A stretch of 37,062 bases of DNA from Xanthoparmelia taractica (lineage: Eukaryota; Ascomycota; Lecanoromycetes; Lecanorales; Parmeliaceae), in the NCBI GenBank assembly GCA_033085395.1, contig JANQBS010000344.1, positions 1 through 37,062 on the forward strand, read 5' to 3'. The notes under the pieces were generated by a model, which was given only the letters and a program-made list of their open reading frames with translations, made no database searches and had not been told where the DNA came from. Positions 10,231-22,131 of the stretch are shown piece after piece (within the stretch, counting starts at the first letter, position 1; every line of letters starts with the position of its first letter). A program made the position numbers and the translations under genes.

Positions 10231-11716
10231 CTAGTGATACCCAAACTGGTCTGTAACCATGATGCGTCCCTGCTCCACATCCCCAGTTCTGCTGCTGTGG
10301 TCCGAAAGACCTCCGTCACCCCGGCGTACAGCGAAGGGTAGGCTAACTTGAGACTTCTCATCCCTGGGAAGGGCTTGTGATTCTTCACTTTTCTTGCCGC
10401 TTTCGACCAGGACTCGATAAGTACGCTTCTGGCTATCCTTATTAGGCCCCTCATCCTCAGAAGGGCATGTTTTGCTGGATTTAACCGAGAAGGGCGAGAA
10501 AGTGAACAATGAAAGCAGAGATGTGGTGGCGGAGAAGCCTTTGGTACCGACGTGGTGGAATATAGGCTTTAGTGACGGAAGACAACCACACGAGATGCCG
10601 ATATTAGTCTCGAGGGTCCTTTCGAGCAAAGAACATCAGCACGTTTCAGAGTGACGCCGACAACAAAACAAAGGGTGAGACGTACAACCAAACAATCGAA
10701 GCCACCACTGTCCAAGCCTCATCATGATTTCTCAACGTTTGTAGGATGATGATTTCACGGACAATGGCTGTCACGCACACACTGAGATTGCAAAGTAAGC
10801 TTTCGGTCTGCGAACACCAAATGTAGATAACACTAGTAAGGAAGACCTACAATATACCAGTGGCCAAGATTGCCATCAACCCAAGCTTTTTCGATGTTGG
10901 CATTTGTAAACTCCACAGCATTGGGATCGGCAGTATCAGGATGAGGAAATCGGTAGGTATGTTGAAGCCTCCAATCGCAATGTCGATTTTTATCTGACTG
11001 ATGCAGTGAGACTGCTCACGAAGCTTGAGGTTCCATACCGCCGCCGGAGGGGTACATTGAAAAATGGTCGCAAGAGCAAGACTTATGCAATAGCCCACCA
11101 CAAGGGCGGACATGGCGTATACGGCCCATCGGAAGCGCACATTGATACTGAAAAGGCGATGGTAAAGCGTGAGGATTGAGAGCTTGGCGAACATGATGGC
11201 GAAAAGATAGAGGACGGTGTTGATCTCAATGAACTGGAGATCAAGCTGATATCAGTGTCACTGTCGAATACTTCATTCCACGTGCGGACTTACATTGAGC
11301 ATGGGTTCGTAATTTTTCAAGGGAACGTCCCAAGAATGATGGCCAACACCCCAGCGTTTAACCACTTGGGATTACTTAGCGTTCACAGCTTCGGAATGAA
11401 TAGAAATAAAAATGTATCGCTCACGCAGGACGTTGATTACGACTTGCGCTATGGCAAAAAGTAGAGCTACGATCATCAAATCTGGATGATTTTAGAACGT
11501 GGCTTAAAAGAGCACAGCAGCGACAGAGTACTCACAGTCATCCCAGCCCGAATTATTTTTCATCCCCAACTTGACGACCATTCGTAAAACCACAGCCAAA
11601 GTGGAAATCGCGATAGTTGCCAAGCTGACATTGACAACTTTATACCCAATGTCAGGAGAGTGGTCATAATCTATGACCTGGCCAGGTGGAGCCTGGAGGG
11701 CATTGGCAACAGACAT
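10231..11716 (-). CDS. Seven-helix SAT4/rhodopsin-like integral membrane protein
   Basis: Fungal membrane protein of the SAT4 / 'rhodopsin domain' family, function unknown; such genes are common in and beside fungal biosynthetic clusters. Six exons on the minus strand: 11716-11536, 11466-11425, 11364-11294, 11245-10851, 10781-10686, 10618-10231 (1173 nt, 390 aa), introns 48-70 nt with GT-AG ends. Hydrophobic segments in order: VVNVSLATIAISTLAVVLR; LLFAIAQVVINVLL; INTVLYLFAIMFAKLSIL; AMSALVVGYCISLALATIF; FNIPTDFLILILPIPMLWSL; LMAILATGIFVCVTAIV; the ETNIGISCGCLP helix. Family signatures seen: GWDD near residue 58, GVGHHSWDV, FQCTPPAAVW, and a final CGCLPSLKP followed by a hydrophilic Ser/Lys-rich cytoplasmic tail of about 105 residues. 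No sign of damage. A role in the diterpene cluster is only suggested by position. Confidence 0.85.
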
Positions 11717-13588
11717 ATGTGTGTCTTATATTTCCTGACCAGTGCAGAAAGACGTAGCCTGGAACACAAAAATGGAATTTGGCACGCCTTGGAAACAAAG
11801 AGGCAGGGTTACTCTTCACTTAATGGAAACCTTCTGAAGTCAGCCTCGAAGACAGACTAGCTCACATAATCGAGCTGCGCCGATCATGCCTCCTGAATGC
11901 ATTGCCAAACACTCTTGCTCAACAGAATAAGTATCCTAAGTCCACAACGGAAATGGCACCAGTAAGGCTGACCAATGTACGCTTAAGAAAGAACGCGCAT
12001 GCTCAGAAAATATTCCGCTCACCTCCGTTCAGCGTGAGATGTACCGTTGTGCCGTGTTTCGGACTGATTTCATGCTCCACCTTATGACAGGTACACTGAC
12101 AAGGGACCGTTGGCGGCATGGGTTGTCAGTGGGAGATGGAACCGTTGGAGGATCGGCTTTTTGTTTCTGATCATGCACCTACCTTTGTACTCCGTAAGCC
12201 AAAACTTGCGTCATTAAATGTACATTTTTCAATAGAAGTCGGTTACTCGGTTTGTCGACTCAAGGTACATAGCCTGCGGGCATATTGCGGATCGCCGTAG
12301 CTCTTGTTGGCTGATCCGTCAGATTGGTGCGGTTGCCAAGTTACATGGGACGATTTGCTGCATTGATCAGAAAACGGAAGGAGGTCTGAACTCCTGCTGG
12401 TGAGTACCCGCTGCGTCCGTGAAAAGTGTCCCGCAGGTTGTTGATCCAAAACTGCATTGTGTGGCTACACGTCTTCCGTGGGCACGAATTTGAATTACCG
12501 GCCATCCATTTACCTTCAAGGCTGCGTCTTACTTGCAGGGAAGTGCCGATCTCCGGCTCGGCCAGGTCAGGCGCAAACTTCAACAGGAAAATCTGATTCA
12601 GGCATCCAATGCGAGTTGCTCCAGGCAATGATGCCCAATTCTTGTGTTACAATTGGGCAATGAGCAGCGCATGGCGCAATGGCACATCTCCCCTTGGTCT
12701 CCAACATATATTTTGGACAAGCAATTGTGGCACTGCACAGGCGATTGAGCGTGGCACCTTAGCATTACTATTTGCGGAGGTATTTGAAAATTTTTGGGTT
12801 CGGATTCCTGATGGCGCTGATCATGTTGTGGAGTGTTTTTTGCTATTTTCTGAAACTCCACCTATGAATATTGATTGCATGGCCAAGCGTCTGTCCAGTC
12901 TTACCATACATTGCCAGACAACGTTTACTTGGGCGCGTAACAGCTCGTGTCCAGGTTCGGCGGCTTTCTGTTCTAAGTGTGACTCCTTCCAACCGCCTGT
13001 GGCGCTTCTCTGTGGGACCATTTGTGGAAACGGAATTCGGGGACAAGTGTTTCCAAAGGTGGGCTGAGATTTGGTATGACGTCAGTAAGTAAGCGAGAAA
13101 AAGCAGCGTGACGTATCAGTGTGGGAGGAAAAGTGCATAATGTACGGAGTACTGTAGAAGAGAGATTGCCTAGTGCTGACTATAGCAATACGGAGTACTG
13201 AATTCCCACTTCGAAATATGTGGTGTGCTGACTCGACTAATTAGTGGACCGCATACATACTTTTTGACCCAGTAGAACTTCGGTAAGCATTGCGGCTCGT
13301 GGTGAGGATAGTTCATCCGTCAACGGAATGCTTCCGCTGCTGGCACCAAAAACCTCAACCAATGTGGTGATTCCGAGGAAACCGCCATGACTACAACATA
13401 AGGTATCAACAACTGGGATACCTTAGCGTCTTGTGTTGAATGTTTTCTTCATCATCCAAAGGCAGAATAGGATATATAGCCCGCTAATAGCACTTTAAGA
13501 CTAATCCACTCTCCGATATTAAACTGGCGCTTTATCTATCAATTCACTATGCCTCCCCATTCGTCCTTTGCTGATAGATTCCACAGCC
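11717..13588. other. 1.9-kb gap without a confident gene
   Basis: Normal base composition but no protein I can recognise. Overlapping open frames of 60-150 codons exist on both strands (longest 12609-13067, plus) and none has convincing domain content. At about 13404-13262 (minus) a 45-codon stretch of coding-like composition (containing HGGFLGITTLVEVFGA) ends at a 5' splice-like GTATGT, which may be a remnant of a decayed gene. Two direct copies of TACGGAGTACTG lie at 13143-13154 and 13189-13200. Part of the stretch must hold the promoter of the SAT4-type gene. Confidence 0.4.
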
Positions 13589-15743
13589 TCAATTTCGATC
13601 CAGGAGAAACCCCCCGTTTTGCAGTGTCTGAAACACTCCTGCCGGATCATACCTGGCACTCGTGGCTTTCATTCTGGAGACACTTTTCGACCCGAAACTC
13701 TGAAGTGGATATTGTGAAAATGTCGCGTCGTTGGGATTCAAGATAGCGATGCTTAGATTCCTGGATCTTGCCATGCTAGTGACCGCTTCGCCAAGAGATG
13801 TTACTGCGTCGTGTGCCGCTCGGTCATAGGCCGCGTCCGTCCATTGAATAGTAGATGTGAACCCTGAGAAAATGGTCATCAGAGGGCTGCCAGATTTTGT
13901 GGAGAGAATTTGAGGGCACTTGTGACGTGAGAGGCTTACATTGCTGGGGTTCGGCCGAGAGGCCAAGCGTGTTTTGCCCCATCGCTCTACCCCGTAGGAT
14001 TGCTTGCGTGGTCAGGGGCTGTAATGAGAAAAGCATCGTACCATTTTCTCCGGTCATTCTCGAGAAGTTTGATGACACAGCCACAAACGCAGCGTAAATG
14101 TCCTGGTATAGTCTCAAGTCAACTTTCGTCGACGCCGCAACTACATCATACCTGAAGTTGTGAATCAGAGAAGAACAGCCATTGAATTAGAGCAAGGTTG
14201 ACTTACTTTGTGGGTGTGAAAGCTGGGGAAGAAAGGGCAGTGGAAAGTTCCATCTGCGTGCCCGTCGTGGATGGCACAATGGTTTGGTAGACCGGAATCG
14301 AGTAGAAGCTCTGGAAAACAGCCGGACGAGCTGTAGGTGCAGCATAAAATAGCCCAATTGTTGTTGTGTTTAGTTCTGGGGAAAAGATCAAGCCAGCCTT
14401 TGTATCGAATTCGGCGGCTGCTTGATATTCCACGAGTGCTGCAAGCAATTGTGGCATTTGCGAAGCTTCATACTGGTTCAACTCAAACCATATTTGGCCG
14501 TAAGCGGCAGTATATAGATCAAATCGCGTCACAATTCCTAGGAGCCCCGTCAATGGAATGGACAAGCTCAGAATGGGAAGAGAAGTGCGTACCAAAATTT
14601 GCTCCCCCGCCTTTGAGGGACGCGAATAGGTCGGGGTTTGTCTGCTTGTTGGCGTTGACCACACTGGAGTTCCCTAAAACAACCTAAGCATGCAATAGTC
14701 AGCAAAGAGGAGAATGCTTGAAAGAAATCCTAGAATGCTGAGCACTCGACAAAAACATACCTGAAAATTTCGCACGTTATCACAGGATAGACCAGATTCG
14801 CTTGGAAAATACGAGAGACCACCTAAGCAGCCGTCAGCAACGGTCACGCTTTACCCCTTCTTCGTGCATGCCTCCGAGTAGTTGCCCACCAACACCGACT
14901 TCCGGCACGCGTGCTCCTACAGCCGATACCTCAGTTGCATTGAGATATCGATACACCTCAGACCAGCGATTTCCTGGCCCAACCGTGAGGACTTTCTTAT
15001 CCTGGCTCAGCGTCAGATTGTTAAGCCGATACAGATCCAGAAGTAAGCCATTCTCGTCAATGCTCGCCCATGTCGGGTTTGGATTGTGTCCACCGCTTCG
15101 CACCGCGAATTTTGCACTAGTAAAAGTGATGATACTCAGAGCTAAGGCAACTTCTTGTGTCGTCTTAGGAGCGATGATACAGCGGGACGGAAGCCAGCAT
15201 AGCTCGGACCTAACGAGATACAAACAGTCAGATACACGCATTTCCGAGTCAGTGTCATAAGAAAATGGCTACCCTAAGAGCATCTGGTAAAGACATGAAT
15301 TTTCTCAGCAACATTGGCCAGGAAGAGAATGACTTGTAGGATAATTCTTGTGTCGCAACATACCAGTTGACCTCCACTTTATTTGTATATTCTAAGCCGT
15401 ACGACGCATTGACGTAATCATCTGCGGTGCTAGATTTCTCCGTAAATATCAAGCTGCTGATGTAGCAGGCCAACGCAGCACGGGACGCTGCTCCTCCACT
15501 ACTGTTCCGAATTCTGCTGCGGCCATCATCTTCCAAGTCTCTTCCATAGTAATTGTTTATAGCCCGGACGATGCGGTTTTGTGTAAGACTACTGTTGCTT
15601 AACTCCAAAGCGAATTGAGTTGGCGTTTTTGGATGACTGTCCTGTGAGATAGTTGATGCTGTGAGCTGCAACCAGAAGCATATTACTAAGCAGCCGAGGA
15701 CTCTGCCGAGGTCGCAACCACGACTTTTAGATGATAGGTGCAT
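13589..15743 (-). CDS. Secreted FAD-linked oxidase (berberine-bridge-enzyme type)
   Basis: Flavoprotein oxidase of the PCMH/VAO superfamily with a BBE C-terminal box; such enzymes oxidise alcohols or C-H bonds in many fungal pathways. Seven exons on the minus strand: 15743-15364, 15209-14872, 14822-14761, 14683-14593, 14537-14207, 14151-13940, 13863-13589 (1689 nt, 562 aa). A signal peptide is visible (VLGCLVICFWLQLTAS), chosen as the reason for starting at MHLSSK rather than the upstream ATG at 15974. FAD domain: IIAPKTTQEV, RSGGHNPNP with the covalent-flavin His168, VGPGNRWSEVY, EVGVGGQLLGGGLSYF, LKGGGANFGIVTRFDLYT. BBE box near the end: SARYDPAGVFQ. Intron 2 (14871-14823) starts with GC, not GT; intron 1 is 154 nt. 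A full-length and apparently intact gene. Confidence 0.9.
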
Positions 15744-16358
15744 TTTCCTGGCTGAATTTGCACCGTGTTTTAGCTTCTGCAGGGTCTCTCCCAAGATGCC
15801 TCTGATCATCAATGTCGGTATTTGGCACATGAGCTGGCGAAGGCTGTATGCAAAGCTGAACGTCCTCACACCGCTGCTGGGCCCAATCCATTTCAAAGGA
15901 AGCAGTCCATTATTTTCCTTTATGAGTCTGGCATCAAGGCAACCGAGGCGTAGCTTAGGCCTGTTTCTATGCATGAAAAGATCCCCGAGCTACGCCCCGT
16001 ATGTCGTAAGATACCTTCCTTCTGGGCCTAAACGAGTGCTGGAATTCGTGCCGCTTCAGCTGCATTCCTCTGGTGTGCTGGGCACACTAGCAAATTCTTT
16101 GGATGATTAGTATATATGTAATGAAAAGGGAGGGCTGAAAAAAGACCGGGATAAAAAGTCTTTATTGTTATGTACAGCCAGTCGGCGAAAAGATCTGATT
16201 TTCTGCACCAGCATAATGAAAATTTTTGAATTACGTGGCGTCGCATTTTCTACGTGGCATGTGAGCCTTACCGTGCATCCAGTAAGTGTCGACTAGCCGT
16301 GGCACAGGGGATGTACCAGAATACACATTTAGCTTATTCTCAAAACAACCTTCCGCAA
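15744..16358. promoter_or_regulatory. Promoter side of the FAD oxidase and 3' side of P450-1
   Basis: 615 bp between two minus-strand genes. Open frames here are short and unrecognised, and one is merely the upstream extension of the oxidase frame. No defined binding site seen. Confidence 0.4.
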
Positions 16359-18160
16359 TCACGCGAAAAACGCTTTAGGAACACCGATCCTTTCCTTACA
16401 CATAATTAAACCCTCCGAGTCCGGAAATATGTACTCATGAGCTGTCAGATTCCGCGGTCTGCCCTGTCCCGGCGGGAACTTTATGTCGTATTTTAGCAGC
16501 ACATGCGCCAGTATCATTTTGATCTCATTGGACGCAAAAAAGCGGCCGGGACACGAGTACTTGCCGTGGCCGAAGTGGAGGTTGTTTCTATCGGTCGTCG
16601 CGAACTGGTGGTGGGTGCTTTCGCCAGCACGTTGGCGCTCATTGTAGTAGCGGAATCCGTCAAACATATGTGGATTAAGTGTAACGTTGGGATCGTGCAA
16701 GATATCGGCGCAGGGCATGCTGAAACGGGTGCCACGTGGAAGGTGGAGACCGTCTGATAGTGTCAAGGGTTCTATGGCAATGCGGTTGACGGCGACTGGT
16801 AGGTTTTACAGTAAGTTTGGGCGTATTCCGAATGAGAAGTTAGGCTTACGGAGACTAGGTGGTGTAACTCTCTGTGATTCCTTGAGGAAGCTGTCCAGCT
16901 TTTGCATCTTATTCAAGGTGGCTTTTCGCCAGCCCGCATCCTCCGTAATGGCTTGTTCGATCTCAGTCCGCAAAGGTTCGATGTACTCTGGTTTGTCGCA
17001 CAAATCGAAGAGCACATGAGTTGCCGCCATCGTGCTGGTATGTATAGCCGCCAAAGTTAGCAAAAGCTGTCTGTGAGCAAGCTTATTTGGTTTTCCTTCG
17101 TCTTCATCGGCCGCGTCGATCATCCACTGAAGAAGATCGTTAGGCTTTCTGTAGGAGGGGTCGCCAGAAGCCTGTGCTTTCTTCCGTTCGACCACCAAGG
17201 GCACAATAAGTTTCTGCGCGAAATGCAAGTTCTGTGGCACTTTCCATGCATGCGGCGTCAAAAAAGAAACAAAAGGCTGGATGAATTGAGGAAACAGCCT
17301 CATCGTAGTGACAGTCCGGAACACATTTTCCGTATAGTGGATAGATGTGTCAAGCCACTGCTCGTCCCGACAAAGTGGGAATCCAACAAAAATCCGAGCA
17401 GAGACGCGTGCCACAAGCTTGAGACATATTGGATGTATCTTAACAGGTGTCCACTCTCCTGAAAAGCATGGAAAGGTCAGTTGAATTGTATTTCAGTTAT
17501 CGGCGGGGAACAATCTACCCCTGCACTCTGGGAATTCTTTAGCCATTGCGGAGGATAGCTCTTCTCTCATTGCGGGGACAAAAGTTCCCAAGTTTGGGGT
17601 CAATTTCATCTGCAGCATGCGAGTGTGCAAGTCGCTTTCTAGGAGTATGTCCGTTGTTGAATATTTTCCGAGAAGGTTCTAATATGCTTTATATCAGATT
17701 CTCAGAAACACGGGAAACACCAGACATGGACGGCCTCACGTCGACGTGTGCTTGAATTGGACTGATAATGTGAACGGGAAGGGATCGGATTTCATCGATG
17801 TATTTGTTTGATATGACGATGATGTCTGCATCATTTCGAACGAAGCGAAAGCTCGACTTGCCGAACTATCCATCTTCATCAGCATATCGATCTTGACAAG
17901 GGTGATTGCGAAGCCCATACTTGTCTATAGCCCTCACTGATGATAGGCCAGGCTTCCCGAAAGAAGCGTAGTCTTACCCAAAATAAAGGCTCGTACCTCG
18001 ATCGCTTCCCTACTGTTGGGGTCTTTACAGCGTAGGATGTCATGAAGGTGAAGCGGGTGAGGAAGACGAGAACGATACAAGACAAAATGAATAGGTACAC
18101 ACATGTGTAGCCAGAATCTTCAATCCTAACAGACTCGAACCTGTGTAATAGATGCTCCAT
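16359..18160 (-). CDS. Cytochrome P450 monooxygenase 1 (divergent partner of the diterpene synthase)
   Basis: Membrane-anchored class II P450, probably endoplasmic reticulum, likely oxidising the diterpene scaffold. Five exons on the minus strand: 18160-17921, 17865-17740, 17678-17519, 17458-16850, 16795-16359 (1572 nt, 523 aa), introns 54-61 nt. N-terminal anchor CVYLFILSCIVLVFLTRFTF at about residues 19-39. Helix-I box reads AAIHTSTM, a variant of the AGxxT motif with Ala for Gly; ExxR is KESQR; heme loop HFGHGKYSCPGRFFA with ligand Cys460. The region EWTPVKIHPICLKLVARVSARIFVG resembles fungal ent-kaurene-oxidase-like and related terpenoid P450s, but I cannot assign a CYP family by eye. The gene is head-to-head with the cyclase, with 567 bp between starts. 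Confidence 0.92.
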
Positions 18161-18727
18161 TAACTTGAATGCACTCTCGTACAGACAAAATAGCGAATCT
18201 CCTCAAAAAGTACACATCGATATGAAGAGGAAAACCGTCGCCGTTTTACCACCTCCTCAGCTTACGCCTTGGTCAGCATAGTAGAGTGGGGTAGCACAAT
18301 GGCCTAAAGGTGTGCTTTCCATCACAGTGCATATGCGCTGTTGCGTGGCAGCGACTCGAGCAGTGAAGCGTTATTCGATCCACTGGAGGCCCTCAAGGAC
18401 CCCTGATATGCATGTCGAACCTTACAAAGCACGCAGCCTTATGCATGAAGATTTGGCACAAGACATTCAATGTTAGGTAGGGATGACACCTGCGCTTGCA
18501 CGGAGGACCGGCCCATTCATGAACGACGTGTAATTACGGAGAGCAAATTCTGTCTTATCATACTGTGTGAGGGAATTTCAAAAGTGGGGTTTTCCCTGCT
18601 TATTCCGTGCTTGACGTCGTCACAGCCTTGTCTTAAATATTGTCTTAAAAATTCATGTCCCCGCACAATACGCCGCAATGATCAAATACAATTAATCTTG
18701 GTTATTGTGGAATCCTAATCTGAAGAC
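18161..18727. promoter_or_regulatory. Shared divergent promoter of P450-1 and the diterpene synthase
   Basis: 567 bp between two start codons facing away from each other, so both promoters must lie here. An AT-rich TTAAATATTG element sits about 95 bp upstream of the cyclase ATG. CGG/CCG triplets (for example CGGAGGACCGG near 18500) could bind a Zn2Cys6 regulator, but this is only a possibility. Confidence 0.55.
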
Positions 18728-21700
18728 ATGGCAACTCTCAAAGTGGAGGCTGCTGCCCTATTGAAAGGCTTGGTTCGGGACTACCACGGTACCAATGGTG
18801 GTGGATCATTTTCCTGTGCCGTATACGATACAGCATGGTTATCAATGGTCAGCAAAAAAGTCAGTGACCAAGAATTTTGGTTGTTTCCGAACAGCTTTCG
18901 TTACGTCCTGGATTCTCAGCAACCCGACGGAAGCTGGGACTCTTATGCGTCGGGATTTGATGGCATCATGAACACCATGGCCGCCCTACTTGCTTTGTGC
19001 CGACATCGAGACGCTCACCTCCAACTTGGGGAGCTGTTGCATCTGGACATCGATACCCGGATATGCAGAGCTGTGATAGCACTAAGACAGAGGCTCAAGG
19101 TCTGGAATGTGCATGACACTCTCCACGTGGGATACGAACTCATAATTCCAAGTCTTTTACGTTTGCTTGCAGAGGTGGGCTTCACCTTTAGCTTTCCAGG
19201 ACAACAGTCTCTCATGGAGCTTCATGCGCAGAAGTTATCGCGCTTCGATCCCGCTTCTCTGTATGGAGAGGATCAGACGGCAGCCTTGCACTCACTTGAG
19301 GCGTTCATTGGTACAGTGGACTTCGATAGATTGAAGCACCACACGAGGAATGGTGGCATGATGGCATCTCCATCTTCGACTGCTGTGTATCTTCAACAAA
19401 GTTCTGTCTGGGATTCGGACGCAGAGCATTATCTTTGCCTTGTGGTATCTCATGGAGAAGGTAGGGGAAATGGCGGAGTTCCCAGCGCTTTTCCAACGAC
19501 TAATTTTGAGATGATATGGGTAAGTATATATGACATGAAATGAGTGGATATTACATTTGACACTCAAGACAGGTAGTTTCAGCTCTCCTACAGGGGGGGT
19601 TTACCCAAGCCGAGCTTGGTTGTGATCAGCTATCGATGTTCGCAGAGAATCTTGAGTCTTGTTTCCAACTAGGAAACGGGTTGCTTGGTTTTGGTGAGGG
19701 CCCAAACCTATACAGTAGAGACCCAAATTAACATTAGCCAATGAAGCTTCTGGTATTGTACCTGACGCGGACGATACCTCGCAGGCCATTAGGATACTGA
19801 GAAGCCTTAATAGACCTGTTCCAATTGAACCCATGGTCAAGAGTTTCGACGCAAAGGATCATTTCAGAACGTACACTTTCGAGAGGAACCCTAGCTTCAC
19901 AGTGAACTGCAATGTTTTGACTTCCTTACTTTCAGCGGAGGAATGCCTTGACGACAACGTCACTCAAATTGAGAATATTCTTCGTTTTCTATGTGATACG
20001 TGGTGGAATTCCGATCAAAGGATTAGGGACAAATGGGTAATAATACATGCTGGTCTTGTTACTAGAGGCTTGAAGCTGACGCTTGACAGAATCTCAGCCC
20101 TCAGTACCCCGAAATGCTCCTGGCTCAGTCGTCGATGAGGTTTCTACTACTGTGGGATCAAGGGAAGATCCCAATGTTTCGAGAAGACGCTACGCTATTG
20201 CGAAGTATTTTAATCATGCTTTTCCAAACCCTTGTTCGTGTGCTACAAGCACAGAATAGCGATGGCTCCTGGGGCAACCGGCAGTCTGAGCCCACTGCCT
20301 ATGCAATCTTGGCGTTAATAAGTCTTCAGCCCCTACCGATCGCGAATACGCTTCAACCTCACCTCTACTCAGCAATCAGAAAAGGCCGTGAGTTCCTGAA
20401 TGACCCCTGTCGCAATAGAGCAATCGATTTCATATGGATTGAGAAGGTCACATATCACCTGAAGACTCTTCATCAAGCTTATATCCTTGCAGCACTGAAT
20501 GCTCCTCCTGCCAAGCACACGTTCGATGGAAAGCTGAAAGATAAATTTCACCTACCTTTGGAAAAAATTACTAAGTTCAAGAAGTTCTATCAAGGGCTAC
20601 CTCTCTTCGCTGCTGCTCCAGAGTGGCTGATCGAGGCAGCGCTGATAGAAAGTTATCTGTTTCTGCCTCAGTTGCTTGAGATTCGACTCGAAATTTTTCC
20701 TCGCAGGGCAATGGAGGAAGATAAATACTTCGAATACATACCTTTCACATGGACGGCATCTAATATTCTGGGAAAGGCGCATTACCGAGCGAGTTTCCTA
20801 CGCGAAATGATGATCATCTCATTCCTGAATTACCAGGCTGATGAATACATGGAGACGGCGTTTAGCGAACGGTTCGCTGGTCGGCTGACCGATGCATTTC
20901 GGCTAATTGATAGCTTGTTCGATGATCTGGATCCAGAGACGGATGGCTGTCACGATATGCCGCATAATGCCACCGACTCGACGGCCAATGTTCCAGATGT
21001 CACCTCGCAGATCCACGCCTACTCAAATACAACGCCACTAAATGGTACTGACTCGCATGTAGAGCTAGACATGGAAGTATACCAGACCCTGAGGCGGTTT
21101 ATCGAGCATATTCTTTGCCATCCTGCCTTACAGACCGCCAGCGATTATGACAAGATTCGCCTTCGTCAAGAATTGCGGCTATTCCTTCTTGCTCATGTCC
21201 AACAAATTGAAGACAGCACACGGATGTTCTCCCAAGACACCCAACAAGGCGCCACAGTCTCCAACCAAAACCCCAACAGAACATTCTTCGATTGGGTACG
21301 AACCACCTCATCTGATCATACCTCTTGCCCGTACTCATTCGCCTTTGCCATATGCCTTCTTAGCGACAGGCAAGACTTTTTCTGTACGAGCACTGATAAA
21401 TACCTTGGGCAAGCAGCTTGTCGTCATCTTGCGACGCTGTGCCGTCTATACAATGATTGTGGATCTCTCAGCCGTGACCGCTTGGAAAAGAATCTGAACA
21501 GTCTCGACTTCCCCGAGTTTCACATTTCCCAGAGTCCTGAGGAGGAGGATGTGCTGAAGGAAACACTTCTGGCTCTGGCGGCTTTCGAGCGCAAGTGCCT
21601 CGAGTTGACTCTTGGTGAGTTGGAGTCAGTGAGTCAACAAAGAATCATCAGCTTCATGAGGACTTTCGTCAATGTCACAGATATGTTTGGGCAAATATAT

Positions 21701-21733
21701 GTAGCGAAAGATATTGCGAGCCGGATCAAGTAG
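18728..21733 (+). CDS. Bifunctional diterpene synthase (fungal CPS/KS type: class II plus class I)
   Basis: Expected to protonate and cyclise geranylgeranyl diphosphate to a copalyl-type diphosphate in the class II domain, then ionise and cyclise this in the class I domain. Exons 18728-19519, 19573-19693, 19738-20036, 20090-21733 (2856 nt, 951 aa, normal for fungal CPS/KS). N-terminal SCAVYDTAW (29-37), a family signature; QPDGSWDS repeat; class II catalytic DxDD as DADD at 314-317 (PDADDTSQAI); QNSDGSWGN; class I metal-binding DExxE as DEYME at 655-659; second metal motif N859-x3-S863-x3-D867 in YNDCGSLSRD. Both active sites thus look intact. An in-frame TAA and TAG inside 19694-19737 are removed by a 44-nt intron. 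Products of this family include ent-kaurene, pimaradienes, aphidicolanol and phyllocladanol; the sequence alone does not say which. Confidence 0.94.
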
Positions 21734-22131
21734 ATAGAGATGGACAGAAGCGTCATCGCTGAATTTTGGTAACCCTGCGGTTGAACATGTACACGTAGAT
21801 TTAGACCGTTCGGAGTAAGCATTCCTAGTAGATAAAAGAGCTCGCATCACATGTCTCGATGCCAGAAAAAGAGTTGACAGCAGTAAAAGCTATAGAAGTA
21901 CTCCGTAGAGATATTAAGCACCAATGAATAAGACGCACGCTACACATGGTCACATCGTTAGCGCGTCCTTGTGCGGTGAATACTCTTAGGCAACAAGGAC
22001 CTTCTTTTTCCTTGCAAAACCACGATTTCACTTCTTTTCTCTTCAACAACAACATCTAAGTCAAAGAAAGGGTCAAAGAAAGAGCGTCGAGGCGCAAATT
22101 CATCGACTTGTCAAAATACAGGCCTTTCAGA
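21734..22131. promoter_or_regulatory. Cyclase 3' region and aldo-keto reductase promoter
   Basis: 398 bp between two plus-strand genes. Contains an AGTACTCCGTA word at about 21897, the inverse of the repeats at 13143 and 13189. Direct repeats of GTCAAAGAAAG lie at about 22060-22080, shortly before the start codon. Confidence 0.4.

Noticed and set aside
12609..13067. 152-codon plus-strand open frame
   Set aside because: No domain, signal peptide or family pattern, and it overlaps equally long frames on the minus strand; treated as chance.
20114..21733. Separate 539-aa terpene synthase starting at 20114
   Set aside because: Its frame joins smoothly to upstream exons through a 53-nt GT-AG intron, and the class II motif lies in those exons. 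It is the C-terminal part of one gene.
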